In this document: piece after piece, positions 12,340 through 18,514 of the stretch | Layout: each line of letters opens with the position of its first letter | How positions within the stretch are numbered: position 1 is the first letter of the stretch | Assembly (NCBI GenBank): GCA_046728155.1 | Contig: JBKPDY010000064.1 | Location: 1-18,514 of the forward strand | DNA length: 18,514 nt | From: CAWDLX01 sp046728155 | GTDB lineage: Bacteria; Actinomycetota; Actinomycetes; Mycobacteriales; Micromonosporaceae | Reading direction: 5' to 3' | Notes under the pieces: generated by a model | Database searches by the model: none | What the model was told of the DNA's origin: nothing | The model's input: the letters and a program-made list of their open reading frames with translations, nothing else | Position numbers and translations under genes: made by a program

Positions 12340-13845
12340 CTAGCTGGTCCAGTCCTCGAGAAGGTCCGTGACCATGGCCGCGATCGGCGAACGCTCCGAG
12401 CGGGTCAGCGTCACATGAGCGAAGAGCGGATGCCCCTTCAGCGTTTCGACGACCGCCGCTATCCCGTCGTGCCGGCCGACGCGGAGGTTGTCACGCTGAG
12501 CGACGTCGTGGGTGACGACGACACGCGACCCCTGTCCGATCCTGGAGAGCACGGTGAGCAGGACGCCCCGCTCCAGCGACTGCGCTTCATCGACGATCAC
12601 GAACGAGTCGTGCAGGCTGCGCCCCCGGATATGGGTCAACGGGAGTACCTCCAACATGCCCCGGGCCGCGACCTCCTCGATGACGTTCTCGTGAACGACC
12701 GACCCGAGCGTGTCGAAGACCGCCTGGGCCCAGGGCGACATTTTCTCGGCCTCAGTACCCGGCAGGTATCCCAGCTCCTGGCCGCCCACGGCATACAGGG
12801 GACGGAACACCACAACCCTGCGGTGCTTGCGCCGCTCCATCACCGCCTCGAGGCCCGCGCAGAGGGCCAACGCGGACTTGCCCGTACCGGCCCGCCCACC
12901 CAGTGACACGATGCCGATTGTGTCGTCGAGCAGCAGGTCCAAGGCGATCCGCTGCTCGGCTGAGCGGCCCCGGAGGCCGAACGCTTCCCGGTCGCCGCGG
13001 ACGAGTCGCAGGGTCTTGTCAGGGTGGACCCGACCGAGCGCCGAACCGTTTGACGAGTGGAGCACCAGCCCGGTGTGGCATGGCAGCTCGGCCGCGCCCG
13101 GATGATCCAGCGCGTCCCCGGCGTAGAGCCGCTTGACCTCGTCCTCGGTGAGCTCCAGTTCGGCCATCCCGCTCCAGGTCGGATCCATCGCCTGGCCGTG
13201 CCGGTACTCGTCGGCGACCAGTCCGACCGCGGCGGCCTTGACGCGCAACGGGATGTCCTTCGTCACGAGCGTGACCGCGCAGCCCTCCGCGGCCAGCCCC
13301 AACGCGACCGCGAGGATCCTGGCGTCGTTCGTGTCGGCCCGGAAGCCGACCGGAAGCATCGCGGGATCGGCGTGGTTCAGCTCGACCCGGAGGGTTCCTC
13401 CCTGGTCGTTGATGGCGAGCGCAACATCCAACCGGCCATGGCGAGCCCGCAACTCGTCCAGGATCCGCAGCGCCTGGCGGGCGAAGACACCGAGCTCGGG
13501 ATGGTGCCGCTTGCCCTCCAGCTCGGAGATCACTACCAGGGGCAGGACGACCTCCTGCTCGGCGAAACGAAGAATCGCCCGCGGATCCGCTAGGAGCACC
13601 GAGGTGTCCAGGACATGTATCCGTCGGGCGAACGGTTTGATCTGCGGTGATGCGTCGGGGCGAGTGGCCGGTCGTTGCTTCTGCGGTCTTGTTATGGGCT
13701 GAGGGGGTCTGGCGGCGGTCCGTTTGCGCTGTCGAGGCGGTGCTAACGCAATCTTTTCGGGTCCGGGGTCGGCCGGGGGATTGGTGCTCCGACGGTTCCG
13801 CGGGGTGTTCGTCGTCGTAGCGGCTGGGGGTCTGGTCTTGGCCAC
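12340..13845 (-). CDS. phoH2: PhoH-family ATPase with N-terminal PIN domain (PhoH2)
   Basis: PhoH2 proteins join a PIN ribonuclease domain to a PhoH ATPase/helicase domain; the mycobacterial member unwinds and cleaves RNA. After a basic, Pro/Thr-rich leader of about 70 residues comes the PIN domain with its acidic residues (VLDTSVLLADP with Asp80, ISELEGKRHHPE with Glu108, DTNDARI, TKDIPLR). The PhoH domain follows with Walker A GGRAGTGKSA (316-325), Walker B FVIVDEAQSL and a TLSRIGQGSRVV sensor region (LTVLSRIGQGSR). The GTG at 13845 is chosen for its SD (GGAG, 6 nt away) and gives 501 residues. The GTG at 13965 (541 residues) lies 6 nt after TAGCGT and could be a leaderless start, but the extra residues look non-coding (Cys/Arg-rich). 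Adjacency to uppS and glpX-type genes matches Rv1095. No separate antitoxin ORF (VapB/PhoAT-like) is evident upstream. Confidence 0.92.
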   Translation of the reverse strand: MAKTRPPAATTTNTPRNRRSTNPPADPGPEKIALAPPRQRKRTAARPPQPITRPQKQRPATRPDASPQIKPFARRIHVLDTSVLLADPRAILRFAEQEVVLPLVVISELEGKRHHPELGVFARQALRILDELRARHGRLDVALAINDQGGTLRVELNHADPAMLPVGFRADTNDARILAVALGLAAEGCAVTLVTKDIPLRVKAAAVGLVADEYRHGQAMDPTWSGMAELELTEDEVKRLYAGDALDHPGAAELPCHTGLVLHSSNGSALGRVHPDKTLRLVRGDREAFGLRGRSAEQRIALDLLLDDTIGIVSLGGRAGTGKSALALCAGLEAVMERRKHRRVVVFRPLYAVGGQELGYLPGTEAEKMSPWAQAVFDTLGSVVHENVIEEVAARGMLEVLPLTHIRGRSLHDSFVIVDEAQSLERGVLLTVLSRIGQGSRVVVTHDVAQRDNLRVGRHDGIAAVVETLKGHPLFAHVTLTRSERSPIAAMVTDLLEDWTS

Positions 13846-14039
13846 AGGCTGCTCCGGCGGACTGCACCTCGCCGTCCGCGCATCGCAACGTGCGACGCCC
13901 GGTACGGGGCAGGTGCCGGCCCCGTGCTCGCTCGGGCCTCGCGCGGCCGGGAAGTCCCCGGCCACATGCAGACGCTAACGGCAAAGGCGGCGTTGGGGCC
14001 AGATCCGGCACCCACGCGTGTCGTAACTGCTACCGGACA

Positions 14040-14053
14040 ACGAGCTAGCTCGT
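14040..14053. repeat. Perfect 14-bp palindrome over a stop codon
   Basis: ACGAGCTAGCTCGT is a perfect palindrome, and the TAG stop of the small membrane protein gene (14047 down to 14045) lies inside it. It could be half of a short terminator or a protein-binding site near the phoH 5' region. No further evidence is seen. Confidence 0.5.
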
Positions 14054-14392
14054 AACGACGTCGGAGAGCGGTTGGCGAGCGTCGGCCGCCGGCCCGCGTT
14101 CGGTTTCGTCGCCGTCATCGGCGCCCGCTTCGCTGGCGTACATCGTGCCGCCGAGAATCGAACCGGCGAACGCCGCGCCGCGCTCCTCCCGCGGCGCGGT
14201 GAGGACCGACGCGACGACCGCCTGCATCTCGCGCCGACGCCGGCTCCAACTCGCACGGTCACCGTCGAAGTACCCCTGCCGGTAGCCGAACCGGTAGCCG
14301 AGGCGGTAACTGAACTGCCCGTGCAACCGGCCGGCCGCGTATCCGGACGTGGCCAGCAACAGGACCAGGATCAGGCCGACGACCTCATTCAT
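14045..14392 (-). CDS. Small membrane protein with GYRxGYxxGY repeat
   Basis: A 115-residue protein I do not recognise as a named family. It has one N-terminal membrane segment (about 4-19, VVGLILVLLLATSGYA), followed by a small-residue-rich GRLHGQ and a tandem Tyr-Gly repeat, YRLGYRFGYRQGYFDGD (29-45). Then come a very basic patch (SRRRREMQ, 50-57), a helix, and an acidic C-terminus rich in Asp, Glu and Ala. The four-residue Tyr/Gly periodicity next to a membrane helix suggests a structured juxtamembrane turn or self-association site, but no function can be given. The ATG at 14392 has GGAGG 4-5 nt upstream. It lies between uppS and phoH on the same strand, so it may belong to one transcript with either. 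Confidence 0.78.
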   Translation of the reverse strand: MNEVVGLILVLLLATSGYAAGRLHGQFSYRLGYRFGYRQGYFDGDRASWSRRRREMQAVVASVLTAPREERGAAFAGSILGGTMYASEAGADDGDETERGPAADARQPLSDVVTS

Positions 14393-14416
14393 ACCGCCTC
14401 CTCACCTGGCCGTGAA

Positions 14417-14438
14417 CCGTCGCTGGGGACAACGACGG
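14417..14438 (-). terminator. Possible weak hairpin after uppS
   Basis: CCGTCG (14417-14422) and CGACGG (14433-14438) form a 6-bp stem around a 10-nt loop, 35 nt beyond the uppS stop. There is no U-tract, and it may be fortuitous in such GC-rich DNA. Confidence 0.2.
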
Positions 14439-14472
14439 CGGGCCGGTCAGGCAGCGACTGTCATGATAAGGA

Positions 14473-15243
14473 TCACTGGCCGAAGCGGCGCTGACGCATG
14501 GCGTAGCTACGCAGCGCCCGGAGAAAGTCGACCTTGCGGAAATCGGGCCAGTTCATGTCCGCGAAGTAGAACTCCGAGTGCGCACTCTGCCAGAGCAGGA
14601 AACCGGACAGGCGCTGTTCCCCACTCGTCCGGATGACGAGGTCGGGATCGGGTTGGCCCTTGGTGTAGAGATGCTCGGCGATGTGATCAACGTCGAGTAC
14701 CTCGGCGAGCTCCTCGATCGTGCCGCCGCTCTTCGCGTGCTCGTACAGCAGCGAGCGGACGGCGTCGGCGATCTCACGCCGCCCCCCGTAGCCGACGGCG
14801 ATGTTGACCTTTGCGCCGCCAGTACGGCCGGCTGTGCGTTCCTGGGCGGCTTTGAGCGAGAGGGCCAGCGGGCCGGGCAGGACGTCCAGGGCTCCGACCA
14901 TCCGCAGGCTCCACGGCTGGCCGTCCGCGGCGAGTTCGCTGACCAGATCCTCGATGATCTTGAGGAGCGGGTCCAGTTCGCCCGCCGGCCGGGCCAGGTT
15001 ATCGGTGGAGAGCAGCCAGAGCGTGACGAGACCTATCCCGGCCTCATCGCACCAGCGCAGCAGCTCCTTGATCCGCCTCGCGCCGACCCGGTGTCCGTCG
15101 TTGGGATCGACGTACCCCATCTCCCGAGCCCACCGTCGGTTCCCGTCGCACATCACGCCGACATGGTTGGGGTGAGGTTTGCCGACGAGCGACGCCGAGA
15201 GACGGTGCTCGTAGGCCAAGTACACCGCGTCGCGAAGCTTCAT
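14473..15243 (-). CDS. uppS: Isoprenyl (cis-prenyl) diphosphate synthase, Rv1086-like
   Basis: A 256-residue cis-prenyltransferase that adds IPP units in Z configuration to an allylic diphosphate, feeding the polyprenyl phosphate carriers of cell-wall synthesis. It has the catalytic motif VGVMCDGNRRWAR (28-40) with Asp33, LLSTDNLARP, VNIAVGYGGRREIADAVRSL, and the terminal block GQPDPDLVIRTSGEQRLSG with FLLWQSAHSEFYF after it. The pattern is closest to M. tuberculosis Rv1086, a short-chain Z-farnesyl synthase, so the product could be Z-FPP and not undecaprenyl diphosphate; product length cannot be read with certainty. The ATG at 15243 (MKLRDAVY) is chosen over 15261 because TAGGCT stands 7 nt before it and many actinobacterial homologues begin this way. 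It is downstream of pckG and the repeat copies on the same strand. Confidence 0.93.
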   Translation of the reverse strand: MKLRDAVYLAYEHRLSASLVGKPHPNHVGVMCDGNRRWAREMGYVDPNDGHRVGARRIKELLRWCDEAGIGLVTLWLLSTDNLARPAGELDPLLKIIEDLVSELAADGQPWSLRMVGALDVLPGPLALSLKAAQERTAGRTGGAKVNIAVGYGGRREIADAVRSLLYEHAKSGGTIEELAEVLDVDHIAEHLYTKGQPDPDLVIRTSGEQRLSGFLLWQSAHSEFYFADMNWPDFRKVDFLRALRSYAMRQRRFGQ

Positions 15244-15256
15244 TCCCCTGAGCCTA
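15241..15256 (-). promoter_or_regulatory. Possible leaderless promoter of uppS: TAGGCT
   Basis: On the minus strand TAGGCT (15256 down to 15251) is followed by 7 nt and the ATG of uppS. The AGGGG directly before the ATG is too close to work as a normal SD. The spacing fits the leaderless pattern seen elsewhere in the window. Confidence 0.42.
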
Positions 15257-15328
15257 GCCATACAGACCGGGTCCGTAACTGTCAGTTACCCGCTCGAGAA
15301 ACGCACTCTGCGCAACCTTTCCGGCAGA

Positions 15329-15452
15329 TCAGTCGAGAACCGCGGGCAAGCTGCGGTGCTCGCTCACGCTCGCTCCTCGCGCCCGCTCAATCCGCCAAGG
15401 ACCGCGGGCAAGCTGCGGTGCTCGCTCACGCTCGCTCCTCGCGCCCGCTCAG
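15329..15452 (-). repeat. Repeat element copies B1 and B2 with two overlapping micro-ORFs
   Basis: A 51-nt unit occurs twice without change (15339-15389 and 15401-15451), with a period of 62 nt. On the minus strand it starts right after the pckG stop (15453). Each unit has GAGGAG, CGAGC and then GTG AGC GAG CAC CGC. The first GTG (15429) opens a 21-codon frame whose TGA overlaps the second GTG (GTGA, 15367-15364). The second opens a 12-codon frame (VSEHRSLPAVLD) ending at 15329. Between the copies, TGGCGGATTGA echoes the last codons of pckG (TGGCGGACTGA), as if the gene end had been duplicated with the unit. All of it is co-oriented with pckG and uppS. Confidence 0.88.
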
Positions 15453-17294
15453 TCAGTCCGCCATGCCGAGGCGAGCCTTGAGCGCATCGAGTTCGGCCCA
15501 GAAGACACCGGGCAGCTTCTCGCCGAACGACGCGAACCACTCGGTGATCTGCGGGACCTCGGCCCGCCATTCCTCCGGCCGTACGGCCAACGCCTCCTCG
15601 ACATCGGCCAGCGGCGTATCCAATCCGGAGAGATCGAGCGCGTCCACCGGCGGCACGTAGCCCACCGGGGTCTCGATCGCCGCCGCCGTCCCTTCGAGCC
15701 GCTCGACGATCCATTTCAGGACGCGGGAGTTCTCCCCGAATCCCGGCCACAGGAACCGACCGTCATCCCCGCGACGGAACCAGTTGACGTAGAAGATCTT
15801 CGGTAGCAGGGACGCGTCTCCGGCTCCGGCACCGGCGCCCTTGCCAATGTCGATCCAGTGCGAGAAGTAGTCGCCGGCGTGGTAGCCCATGAAGGGCAGC
15901 ATCGCCATCGGGTCCCGCCGGACCACGCCAACCTGACCGGCGGCCGCTGCGGTCGTCTCGGAGGACAGCGTTGCGCCCTGGTAGACGCCGTGAACCCAGT
16001 CGCGGGCCTCACTCACGAGCGGGATCGTGGTCTTGCGCCGGCCGCCGAAAATGATGGCCGAGATCGGCACGCCCCGCGGGTCCTCATACTCGGGGGCCAG
16101 GATCGGGCACTGGCGGATCGGCGTGCAGAAGCGGGAGTTCGGATGGCTGGAGAGTTCGCCCGACTCGGGCGTCCAATCGTTACCGTGCCAGTCGATGAGG
16201 TGGGCTGGCGGCTCGCCCATGCCCTCCCACCAGATATCTCCGTCATCAGTACGGGCGACATTGGTGAAGATCGAGTTACCCTTCGCGAGCGTGCGCATCG
16301 CGTTGGGATTCGTCTTCCAGTCGGTCCCCGGGGCGACGCCGAAGAGGCCGTACTCCGGATTCACCGCGTACAGTCGGCCGTCGCGGCCGAAGCGCATCCA
16401 TGCGATGTCATCGCCAAGGGTCTGCACCGACCAGCCCGGGATCGTGGGCTCGAGCATGGCGAGGTTCGTCTTGCCACACGCGGACGGAAAGGCGGCCGCG
16501 ACGTAGTGCACGGCTCCCCGCGGTGAGGTGAGCTTCAGGATGAGCATGTGCTCGGCCATCCAACCCTCATCGCGCGCTATCACGCTGGCGATGCGCAGCG
16601 AGTAGCACTTCTTGCCGAGCAACGAGTTGCCGCCGTAACCCGAGCCGAACGACCAGATCTCCCGGGTGGCCGGGAAGTGCGAGATGTACTTGATCTGATT
16701 GCACGGCCACGGCACATCGTGCTGGCCCGGCTCGAGCGGGGCGCCGACCGAGTGCAGGGCGGGCACGAACGCCGCCCGCTCGCCCATGGCCTCGAGGACG
16801 GCGCTGCCCATCCGGGTCATGATGTGCATCGAGACCACGACATACGCGCTGTCGGTTATCTCCACGCCGAACATCGGCTGTGCCGCGGTGAGTGGACCCA
16901 TGCAGAACGGGATGACGTACATCGTCCGGCCGCGCATGCAGCCGCGGTAGAGCTCGGTCATAACCTCCTTCATCTGGCCCGGATCCATCCAGTTGTTGGT
17001 GGGCCCGGCGTCGGCCTCGTCGACCGAGCAGATGAAGGTGCGTTCCTCGACCCGCGCGACATCCGTCGGATCGGTGCGTGCCCAGAACGAGTTAGGTTTC
17101 AGGGTCGCGTTGAGCGGTACGAGCGTACCGGCGGCGACCAGCTCGCTGGTGAGTGTCCGCCACTCGGCAGGCGAGCCGTCACACCAGACAATGCGCTCGG
17201 GGGCGGTCAACGCGGCCACCTCGCGGACCCAACTCAGCAGTCCGCCGTGCCGGGTCGGGGCCGCCCTGTCGATGTCGCTCGCCGTCATGGTCAT
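15453..17294 (-). CDS. pckG: Phosphoenolpyruvate carboxykinase (GTP)
   Basis: PEPCK converts oxaloacetate and GTP to PEP, GDP and CO2, the entry step of gluconeogenesis. The 613-residue product has the usual length of the GTP-dependent family. Signature elements are the P-loop FPSACGKTNLAM (269-280) with the reactive Cys273, the metal-binding LGDDIAWMRFG (293-303), and the substrate-binding SGYGGNSLLGKKC (218-230). RFCTPIRQCP and FGGRRKTTIPL lie in the second half, and NWFRRGDDGRFLWPGFGEN towards the end. The ATG at 17294 has AGGAG with 6 nt spacing; the longer frame to 17432 is promoter DNA. It is the first gene of the minus-strand run. A Crp-like palindrome lies in a plausible promoter at 17404-17433, consistent with carbon-source control as known for GlxR in Corynebacterium. 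Confidence 0.97.
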   Translation of the reverse strand: MTMTASDIDRAAPTRHGGLLSWVREVAALTAPERIVWCDGSPAEWRTLTSELVAAGTLVPLNATLKPNSFWARTDPTDVARVEERTFICSVDEADAGPTNNWMDPGQMKEVMTELYRGCMRGRTMYVIPFCMGPLTAAQPMFGVEITDSAYVVVSMHIMTRMGSAVLEAMGERAAFVPALHSVGAPLEPGQHDVPWPCNQIKYISHFPATREIWSFGSGYGGNSLLGKKCYSLRIASVIARDEGWMAEHMLILKLTSPRGAVHYVAAAFPSACGKTNLAMLEPTIPGWSVQTLGDDIAWMRFGRDGRLYAVNPEYGLFGVAPGTDWKTNPNAMRTLAKGNSIFTNVARTDDGDIWWEGMGEPPAHLIDWHGNDWTPESGELSSHPNSRFCTPIRQCPILAPEYEDPRGVPISAIIFGGRRKTTIPLVSEARDWVHGVYQGATLSSETTAAAAGQVGVVRRDPMAMLPFMGYHAGDYFSHWIDIGKGAGAGAGDASLLPKIFYVNWFRRGDDGRFLWPGFGENSRVLKWIVERLEGTAAAIETPVGYVPPVDALDLSGLDTPLADVEEALAVRPEEWRAEVPQITEWFASFGEKLPGVFWAELDALKARLGMAD

Positions 17295-17403
17295 GGACTT
17301 CTCCTGAGGGTCGACGTTGACCAATGCCTCAGCAGGCTGCCGTGCTGGCAGCGTGCGTTGTACGGGGATGAAACACAGCGTAAACCGATGCCGGGGTCCA
17401 GGC

Positions 17404-17433
17404 AGTATGGTCGCTTGTGAAGAACTGCACAAG
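17404..17433 (-). promoter_or_regulatory. pckG promoter with Crp/GlxR-like palindrome
   Basis: CTTGTG (17414-17419) and CACAAG (17428-17433) form a perfect inverted repeat around 8 nt. Its core, TGTGAAGAACTGCACA (17416-17431), is one base from TGTGA-N6-TCACA. On the minus strand TTGTGC could be a -35 and CATACT (17409 down to 17404) a -10, with a 17-nt spacer, which places the palindrome between the two boxes. This gives a leader of about 100 nt for pckG. The regulator is inferred. Confidence 0.5.
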
Positions 17434-17624
17434 GTTTGGGAAGTTTGACGAGTTGTCGCCCGTATGGGAGCGGAGGTGGTGAGTTTCGTGCATCAGCGCG
17501 CATGGGAGCGCTTCCGGAACGCCCGAAGGGCGGATTCCGGCATTTTCCACCTAGGCCTGAAATTCGCACCCATCCTCGCGCATCCCTGCCGTCGTCCATC
17601 CGGGTAGACCGGTAGCATCGCGCC
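17434..17624. other. Intergenic region between pckG and gtrA, with hairpin
   Basis: The 330 nt between the two divergent starts hold the pckG promoter (listed separately), a hairpin at 17516-17538 (GGAACGCCC...GGGCG plus TTCC with a small bulge), and the gtrA promoter. A 47-codon frame from ATG 17464 to TAG 17605-17607 is open on the plus strand, but it has no well-placed SD and no recognisable domain, so I do not call it a gene. Confidence 0.4.
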
Positions 17625-17627
17625 GTG
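17613..17627 (+). promoter_or_regulatory. Probable leaderless promoter: TAGCAT before GTG 17625
   Basis: TAGCAT (17613-17618) is followed by six bases and the GTG start of the first GtrA gene. There is no SD. The layout is identical to that of the second GtrA gene (TAAAGT, six bases, GTG). Confidence 0.5.
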
Positions 17628-18143
17628 CAGTCCTTCGAGGTACGAACCGAGGCGGTCGCGGTGAAGCGTGGGCTGCGCGCGCTCTACGACCGCTTCGCAC
17701 ACCTCATCCGCGAGCTTGGCAAGTTCGGGGTCGTGGGAGCGATCTGCTACGTCATCGACATCACCATCTTCAACGTCGCCGAGGGGAAACTGGGCTGGGC
17801 CTGGTTCCCCTCCCTGCTCGTCTCCACAGTTATCAGCGCGACCGCGGCGTTCATCGGAAACCGGAACTGGACCTGGAGGCACGCGAGCCGGACGGCCCTA
17901 CATCGCGAGTACGGCCTGTTCTTCGCCTTCAACCTGGTCGGACTCGCGATCAGCAGCGGAATGCTGCTGCTCAGTCACGACGTGCTCGGCAGCATCTGGC
18001 CCGTGCTGCAGACCCGGCTCGCCGATAACCTCTCCGGAAAGGTGATCGGCGTGGGCTTCGCGTCTATGTTCCGCTTCTGGGCGTACCGGCGGTACGTCTT
18101 CCGGCCGGTCGCCCCGGTAGCCGAGGATGCCACCACGTCCTGA
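17625..18143 (+). CDS. GtrA-family membrane protein (first of two)
   Basis: A 172-residue protein of the GtrA/DPMS3-like family: small four-helix membrane proteins thought to help move or present polyprenyl-phosphate-linked sugars for cell-surface polysaccharides or glycosylation. The family opening LIRELGKFGVVGAICYVID (28-46) starts helix 1. Helix 2 lies at about 61-78 (FPSLLVSTVISATAAFIG) and is followed by the signature GNRNWTWRH (78-86). HREYGLFFAFNLVGLAIS (93-110) forms helix 3, and VIGVGFASMFRFWAYRRYVF (140-159) helix 4 with the terminal signature. The GTG at 17625 is supported by a leaderless-type -10. The next gene, 88 nt downstream, encodes a second, diverged member, so this is a tandem paralogous pair. 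No glycosyltransferase is in the window, so the sugar is unknown. Confidence 0.92.
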   Translation: MQSFEVRTEAVAVKRGLRALYDRFAHLIRELGKFGVVGAICYVIDITIFNVAEGKLGWAWFPSLLVSTVISATAAFIGNRNWTWRHASRTALHREYGLFFAFNLVGLAISSGMLLLSHDVLGSIWPVLQTRLADNLSGKVIGVGFASMFRFWAYRRYVFRPVAPVAEDATTS

Positions 18144-18219
18144 CGCCCGACCTACGCACGGGGACTGTGTGTTTGCTGAGCCTGCGGTGGTTGGTTCCCC
18201 CTCCTTGACGTACACCGCG

Positions 18220-18234
18220 TAAAGTGGCCGGGTG
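18220..18234 (+). promoter_or_regulatory. Probable leaderless promoter: TAAAGT before GTG 18232
   Basis: TAAAGT (18220-18225), six bases, then GTG. TTGACG (18205-18210) lies upstream but only 9 nt from this -10, too close for a standard -35. No SD is seen, which favours leaderless initiation. Confidence 0.5.
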
Positions 18235-18514
18235 CGCCTAGTCGAGATCGTTCCGCGGCGGTTCCACGGCATCAGTCAGGAGCTCGCGAAGTTCGGCACC
18301 ATCGGCCTGATCAATGTCGTGGTCAACTTCGCCGTCGTGAACCTCCTGCTGGTCACGGTCTTCCGCGGTAGCGAGGTCAAGGCCAACATCGTCGCGGTCG
18401 TCGTTGCCGCGACCTCGGCGTATTTCATGAATCGGCACTGGACGTACCGCGACCGACCGCGCTCGACCCTGCACCGCGAGTATCTGCTCTTCTTCTTCTT
18501 CAACTTCGTCGGCC
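18232..18514 (+). CDS. GtrA-family membrane protein (second of two; 3' end outside window)
   Basis: An open frame from GTG 18232 runs off the window after 94 codons. It begins VRLVEIVPRRFHGISQELAK and continues with FGTIGLINVVVNFAVVNLLL (helix 1), then a second hydrophobic segment VAVVVAATSAYFMNRHWTYR (helix 2 with the signature NRHWTYR). LHREYLLFFFFNFVGL starts helix 3. These blocks line up with GNRNWTWRH and HREYGLFFAFNLVGL of the preceding gene, so it is a paralogue, though clearly diverged. The missing part should hold the end of helix 3 and helix 4. It is co-directional with the first copy and appears to have its own leaderless promoter, so the two can be expressed separately. Confidence 0.88.
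   Translation, partial: MRLVEIVPRRFHGISQELAKFGTIGLINVVVNFAVVNLLLVTVFRGSEVKANIVAVVVAATSAYFMNRHWTYRDRPRSTLHREYLLFFFFNFVG

Noticed and set aside
17464..17607. Small plus-strand ORF of 47 codons before gtrA
   Set aside because: It has no well-placed SD or promoter and no recognisable domain. It overlaps a hairpin and is open as expected by chance in GC-rich DNA.

Overview
The window is 18.5 kb of very GC-rich DNA from an actinobacterium. Supporting signs are the G/C-ending codons, GTG starts, probable leaderless promoters (TANNNT followed 6-7 nt later by GTG or ATG) and actinobacterial families: DUF4245, GTP-type PEP carboxykinase, class II fructose bisphosphatase GlpX, a PIN-PhoH fusion and a short-chain Z-prenyl synthase resembling Rv1086. 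Several genes (uppS, phoH, glpX, the DUF4245 gene, xseB, xseA, ispH) belong to the neighbourhood that runs from Rv1086 to Rv1110 in Mycobacterium tuberculosis, with unrelated genes in between. I would guess Micromonosporaceae, but that is inference from protein style and I could not check it.

Layout. 1-948: 3' part of a valyl-tRNA synthetase gene (+). 957-1691: membrane protein of unknown function with a Gly/Asp-rich tail (-). 1776-2786: ispH (-), divergent from xseA (3048-4268, +) and xseB (4558-4752, +). 4756-6163: lipoprotein and DUF4245 protein (-). 6302-7345: glpX (+). 7346-7712: non-coding, with a long inverted repeat. 7713-10112: accessory-looking group of an NAD-dependent epimerase-like protein (-), a divergent TetR regulator (+) with a palindromic operator between them, and a GNAT acetyltransferase (+). 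10091-17294: six genes all on the minus strand, transcribed from right to left as pckG, uppS, a small membrane protein, phoH, a lytic transglycosylase and a ferredoxin-NADP reductase. 17625-18514: two consecutive GtrA-family membrane proteins (+), the second cut by the window end.

Functional links. glpX and pckG are the two committed gluconeogenic steps. ispH makes the C5 isoprenoid units that uppS polymerises towards polyprenyl carriers. GtrA proteins typically handle polyprenyl-linked sugars at the membrane, and the transglycosylase works on the cell wall. xseA and xseB encode the two subunits of exonuclease VII.

The most unusual content is a set of co-oriented repeats sitting exactly at gene starts and stops. 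Copies before xseA and between xseA and xseB begin at a start codon, stay open in frame, end in a Shine-Dalgarno sequence (GGAGG), and are followed by a regenerated copy of the next gene's first codons. They contain a 34-bp tandem unit in 3, 0 or 1 copies. A related 62-nt-period repeat lies just after the pckG stop and encodes two overlapping micro-ORFs, each with its own SD. A decayed copy abuts the stop codon of the transglycosylase gene. Together they look like portable translation-initiation modules, or a mobile repeat that targets start regions. Two Crp-like sites (before the transglycosylase gene and pckG) are secondary points of interest.
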